Assembly: GCA_028287415.1 (NCBI GenBank)
Contig: JAQBPS010000745.1
Coordinates: forward strand, 1 to 7,994
DNA length: 7,994 nt
Direction of reading: 5' to 3'
From: Bacillota bacterium
Lineage (GTDB): Bacteria > Bacillota > Sulfobacillia > Symbiobacteriales > Symbiobacteriaceae
The position numbers and the translations under genes are program-made. Below, piece after piece: positions 4,935 to 7,994 of this stretch (its first letter is position 1; every line of letters starts with the position of its first letter). The notes beneath the pieces were generated by a model. The model was not told the origin of the DNA. It saw only the letters and a program-made list of their open reading frames with translations, and did no database searches.

Positions 4935-6857
4935 ATGGCGTTGGCGATGTTCGGCCAGGGGGCGTTCGCGGATCTGCTGGCCGGCGAGTTGAAAGCGGTT
5001 GGGATTGCGGATCTGGACGGTGTCCAGGCCGGCGCCGGCGCCGGCGCAGCGCTGCCCTTTCTCGTCTGGGCCCGGGACGGCCGTGACTGGACACATGACC
5101 TGGACGTGCAGCACGCGTTGCGGGAGACCTCGCTGCCGTGGCTGTCCGTGTGGCGCAATGATGACGAAGTCTGGATCGGTCCGCTCCAGCGGGGCAGTCA
5201 ACCCGGTTGCCTGGCTTGCCTCCGGCACCGGCTGCGGTGCGCCAGCCAGGACCGCACAGCGTTTGATGTCCATGATCAGCAAAGGGTACTTGCGTGGTCC
5301 GGCCCGCTGCCACCGTTGGCACTGCCCGTGATCACCAGCTTGATTCAAGAAGAACAAACACGCCTTAAAACAAATCGGTCTCCACGCACCAGGGAGGCGG
5401 TTTTTGCGTACTCCCTGCGCACCGGCGCCATGAAGCAACATCCGCTCGTTCCCTATGGACTGTGTACCGAGTGCAGCGATGCCGGCCAACCCGCTGCGGA
5501 GATCGCAGCAGCGGCTGACCGACCGCTGCACAAGCTCTCCCCCGACACCTTCCGCACAGCGGCGCCTCCGGACGCCGACCGGCTCCGCCGCCGCTTCGTC
5601 GACCACCGCACCGGCGTGATCCTGAACGAAGTGCGGCATCCGCACCAGTCGTGGCTGCCGGTGTCGGAGGCCAAGCTCGTCCTGAGCCACACGGCCAGCC
5701 GGGAGCCGGGGCTGGGCCGGGAGTTTGACTACGGTACGGCCGCACGGGTGGCAGTCCTGGAGGCGCTGGAGCGCCATGCCGGGCTGGAGCCGCACAGCGG
5801 TGTCAGCGTGGTGGAAGCCTCCCATGCGTCGCTTGCGACGGCAGCAATCGACCCCGTCTCCCTGACGCTCCACGACCCTGCGGCTTATGCAGACCCAAGA
5901 CTGCAACTGACCGCCTACTCGCCCGACCTGCGGCTCAGGTGGGTGTGGGCCCACTCGTTCCGGCAGGGCGGTCCCTGCCTGGTACCGGAGCAGGCGGTCT
6001 ATTACGGCGTGACGCCAGGGCGGAGGGACCCGCACATTTTGCGGGAGACATCCAGCGGCTGTGCGCTGGGTGGCAGCCGGGAAGAAGCGGTGTTTCACGG
6101 GTTGCTCGAATTCATCGAGCGCGACGCTTTCCTGTTGATGTGGTACGGGCAGGTGCCGGCGCCCCGCCTGGACATCCGGGCGGTAACGGACCTCCGCCTG
6201 CGCGATCTGGTTGACCGGGTGGAGCGGCAAGGGTATGTGGTGGATGCCTTCAATATCACCAGTGATGTGGGGCTCCCTGTGGTGGCGGTATTGGTCTGGA
6301 ACACGGACGAGAACGGTCCGTTCCTTTCGCTCTCGGCCGGCGCCCACCCCAATCCGCTGCAGGCTTACAAATCTGCCCTGATGGAGGCGGCCTGGCTGCT
6401 ACCCAGCATGGGAGAGCTGCGAGCCCGGTTTAGGGGGGACCATACGCTGCTGGACGGGGAGAACGTTCGCAGCCTGGATGATCACCGTGCGCTTTACCTG
6501 ATGCCCGAATCCAGGGAGCGGCTGGCGTTCTTGCTCCGGCCGGGGCGGGTGCAGGGGTTTGCGGAGGCATGGGGGCCACACCCCTGGCCACATCACGCGG
6601 ATCTGCGGGATGATCTGAACCACCTGGTAAACCGGGTGCTGGCGGCCGGGCTGGACGTACTGGCGGTCGATCAGACACCGCCGGAATTGAGTGAGGTCGG
6701 CCTGCATGCCGCCCGGGTGCTGGTTCCGGGCGCCCTGCCCATGACCTTCGGCCACAAGCTGCGGCGGGTAGAGCGGCGCCGTCTGGAGACGGCCCTGCCA
6801 CGGATGGGCTACCAGGTGCCGGCGCAGCTCAACCCTTATCCGCATCCGTTCTGCTAG
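4935..6857 (+). CDS. Fused TOMM cyclodehydratase (E1-like partner domain + YcaO), 640 aa
   Basis: It forms thiazolines and oxazolines by ATP-dependent cyclisation of Cys/Ser/Thr in the precursor core. The start is ATG 4935, 6 nt after AGGAGGG (4922-4928). Residues 1-200 are the E1/ThiF-like domain: it begins directly with a Rossmann-type MFGQGAFADLLAGEL, has no leader-binding winged helix, and carries two Zn Cys pairs, C92/C95 (CLAC) and C177/C180 (CTEC). Residues about 222-640 are the YcaO domain, with VDHRTGVI, the ATP-site helix LEALERHAG (275-283), EEAVFHGLLEFIERDAF (383-399), and the C-terminal PxPxP tail NPYPHPFC, typical of azoline-forming YcaO enzymes. The absence of a leader-binding domain here and its presence in the upstream ThiF-like protein define the F-protein-dependent class. 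All key residues seem intact. Confidence 0.93.
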   Translation: MALAMFGQGAFADLLAGELKAVGIADLDGVQAGAGAGAALPFLVWARDGRDWTHDLDVQHALRETSLPWLSVWRNDDEVWIGPLQRGSQPGCLACLRHRLRCASQDRTAFDVHDQQRVLAWSGPLPPLALPVITSLIQEEQTRLKTNRSPRTREAVFAYSLRTGAMKQHPLVPYGLCTECSDAGQPAAEIAAAADRPLHKLSPDTFRTAAPPDADRLRRRFVDHRTGVILNEVRHPHQSWLPVSEAKLVLSHTASREPGLGREFDYGTAARVAVLEALERHAGLEPHSGVSVVEASHASLATAAIDPVSLTLHDPAAYADPRLQLTAYSPDLRLRWVWAHSFRQGGPCLVPEQAVYYGVTPGRRDPHILRETSSGCALGGSREEAVFHGLLEFIERDAFLLMWYGQVPAPRLDIRAVTDLRLRDLVDRVERQGYVVDAFNITSDVGLPVVAVLVWNTDENGPFLSLSAGAHPNPLQAYKSALMEAAWLLPSMGELRARFRGDHTLLDGENVRSLDDHRALYLMPESRERLAFLLRPGRVQGFAEAWGPHPWPHHADLRDDLNHLVNRVLAAGLDVLAVDQTPPELSEVGLHAARVLVPGALPMTFGHKLRRVERRRLETALPRMGYQVPAQLNPYPHPFC

Positions 6858-6885
6858 CGCAATCGACGACCGGGGAGTGAGACTT

Positions 6886-7994
6886 ATGCCGGACACGGAC
6901 CTGGTACGTGCCTTTACCTTTGCCAACGCACATGAGCGGACGAAAGCGTATCCTGCCCCCGCAGCGGTTGCTCCTGTCACCTGGTTCAAGCGGCTGCCCG
7001 GTGCTCCCCTGCTGCCGCTCCCCCGGAAGCTCCCTGCACCGGACAGCACGGCACAGGACTGGCTCTCGCGGGTCGCGGTGCTGTGCAGCTATACCACTGG
7101 CATTCTTCGCCGGGAACTGCACGCACCCTACGTGTACCACCGGGGCATCGCATCTCCCCGCACACTTCACCCCACTGAGCTCTACATCTGGGTGCCCGTC
7201 GGGGCGAACGGGGAGCCGGGCCTGTACCATTACCTGCCGCTTCAGCACGCCCTGGAGCAGGTGCGGTCGGCCGAGTGCGACGCCAGCGTCCGGGCTGCGC
7301 TGGGCGCCGAGTCCGCAGGTGTGGACCTGGCCGTCTTTGTCGCATCCGATTTCTGGCGGGTGGCCCACCTGTACGGCGACTTCGCCTTGCGGCTGACAGC
7401 CCTGGAAGCAGGGCAGGCGGTGGAAAACCTGGCGCTGCTCGGCCATGAACTCGGCTGGGTCAGCCGGGTGCAGGGCTTTTTTGACGAGGCGGCGCTCGGG
7501 GAGTGCCTCGGCCTGGAGCTTGAGGCAGAGGGGATTCTGGCGGCGGTATGCTTTGCCGCAAGCGGTGACCGCGCGGATCACCCGGTTACAGCCCCCGTTT
7601 CAGCGCCCCCGATCGCTCCGCTGCGTCAGCGGTGGCAGCACACGTCGGGGGTGCCGCTCTCCGAGTCCTGCGCACAGCTGCGAGCGATGCAGCGCCAGGC
7701 GGCGGCTGTCAAGGCGCCCGCCCGGAGGCACAACACCGAGAGCGAAGTGGCGGACGCACTGAGTGCGGTGGCGGCGCCGACTGCTGAGGCATTGCCGCTG
7801 CCGGCGGCGCCCCCGGGGCAGCGCCCGGACCTGCGCACCCTCATCCAGCGGCGCCATTCCGGCAACGAGTATGAAGGCCTGCTGGGGCGCCCCGACCCGA
7901 TCTCTCTGGCGACCATGGGCGAGATCCTCCGGCAGACGCCGGGCCCATGGGCGGGCTCCGACCTCGCGGGCGTGATCCCCGACCCCTACATTGT
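6886..7994 (+). CDS. SagB-type FMN dehydrogenase, tandem nitroreductase domains (partial, C-terminus beyond right edge)
   Basis: It oxidises azolines to aromatic azoles using FMN. ATG 6886 follows GGGGAG (6872-6877), 28 nt after the YcaO stop. The frame stays open to the window end; 369 residues are visible. The N-terminus AHERTKAYP matches the HExTK start of SagB proteins. The first nitroreductase-like domain includes VAVLCSYTTGILRREL (63-78), SPRTLHPTELYIWVPV (90-105), GLYHYLPLQHALEQV (112-126) and DFALRLTALEAGQAVENLALLGHELGW (165-191), all typical of the family. A Pro/Ala-rich linker (about 231-315) leads to a second domain opening TLIQRRHSGNEYEG (318-331). Doubled SagB proteins are usual in Bacillus TOMM clusters. 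Its presence implies that mature azoles, not only azolines, are made. The catalytic residues of the second domain lie outside the window. Confidence 0.88.
   Translation, partial: MPDTDLVRAFTFANAHERTKAYPAPAAVAPVTWFKRLPGAPLLPLPRKLPAPDSTAQDWLSRVAVLCSYTTGILRRELHAPYVYHRGIASPRTLHPTELYIWVPVGANGEPGLYHYLPLQHALEQVRSAECDASVRAALGAESAGVDLAVFVASDFWRVAHLYGDFALRLTALEAGQAVENLALLGHELGWVSRVQGFFDEAALGECLGLELEAEGILAAVCFAASGDRADHPVTAPVSAPPIAPLRQRWQHTSGVPLSESCAQLRAMQRQAAAVKAPARRHNTESEVADALSAVAAPTAEALPLPAAPPGQRPDLRTLIQRRHSGNEYEGLLGRPDPISLATMGEILRQTPGPWAGSDLAGVIPDPYI

Noticed and set aside
4641..6347. 568-codon open frame on the minus strand opposite the YcaO gene
   Set aside because: It is a high-GC shadow of a gene with clear YcaO motifs, its translation has no recognisable domain, and no ribosome binding site supports it.

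Overview
The window looks like high-GC Bacillota DNA. GC-rich coding sequence is combined with strong AGGAGG-type ribosome binding sites, one TTG and one GTG start, a sigma-A-like promoter, and maturation proteins closest in type to those of Bacillus thiazole-peptide clusters. A Symbiobacterium-like organism would fit, but this is inference. The main content is a RiPP cluster of the TOMM type (thiazole/oxazole-modified peptides), apparently of the F-protein-dependent class, with a regulator and a small secreted peptide at its left border.

Layout. At 1-631 (minus strand) is the N-terminal part of an XRE helix-turn-helix regulator with TPR-like repeats; it runs off the left edge. The region 646-772 is an AT-richer divergent control region. 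It holds a good minus-strand promoter, a palindrome over its -35 box, and a strong ribosome binding site for a 45-residue signal-peptide-bearing peptide (773-910). From there everything reads rightward with tight spacing, probably as one operon: an unrecognised 178-aa protein (900-1436); a 309-aa protein that looks like a metalloprotease relative with a ruined active site (1451-2380); the 593-aa ThiF-like F protein (2400-4181); an unrecognised 65-aa small protein (4212-4409); two near-duplicate TOMM precursor peptides (4501-4644 and 4691-4843); three back-to-back RNA hairpins; a 640-aa fused cyclodehydratase (E1-like plus YcaO, 4935-6857); and a SagB-type FMN dehydrogenase cut by the right edge (6886-7994).

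How it should work (family knowledge plus inference). The N-terminal domain of the F protein captures the precursor leader and delivers it to the YcaO fusion. The fusion uses ATP to cyclise Cys/Ser/Thr of the core, and SagB oxidises azolines to azoles. The precursors are the novel part: a conserved leader (QIQEVQLPQV block) followed by a very short core, G-A-S-[V/L]-G-Y-[N/S]-S-C-S, with a single Cys and divergent tails. This is unlike the Cys-repeat precursors known with this enzyme class.

The regulator/secreted-peptide pair resembles the logic of RRNPP peptide quorum sensing (Rgg/SHP, PlcR/PapR, NprR/NprX), which would tie production of the azole peptide to a peptide signal. No transporter, clear active leader peptidase or immunity gene is visible in the window; these may lie to the right.
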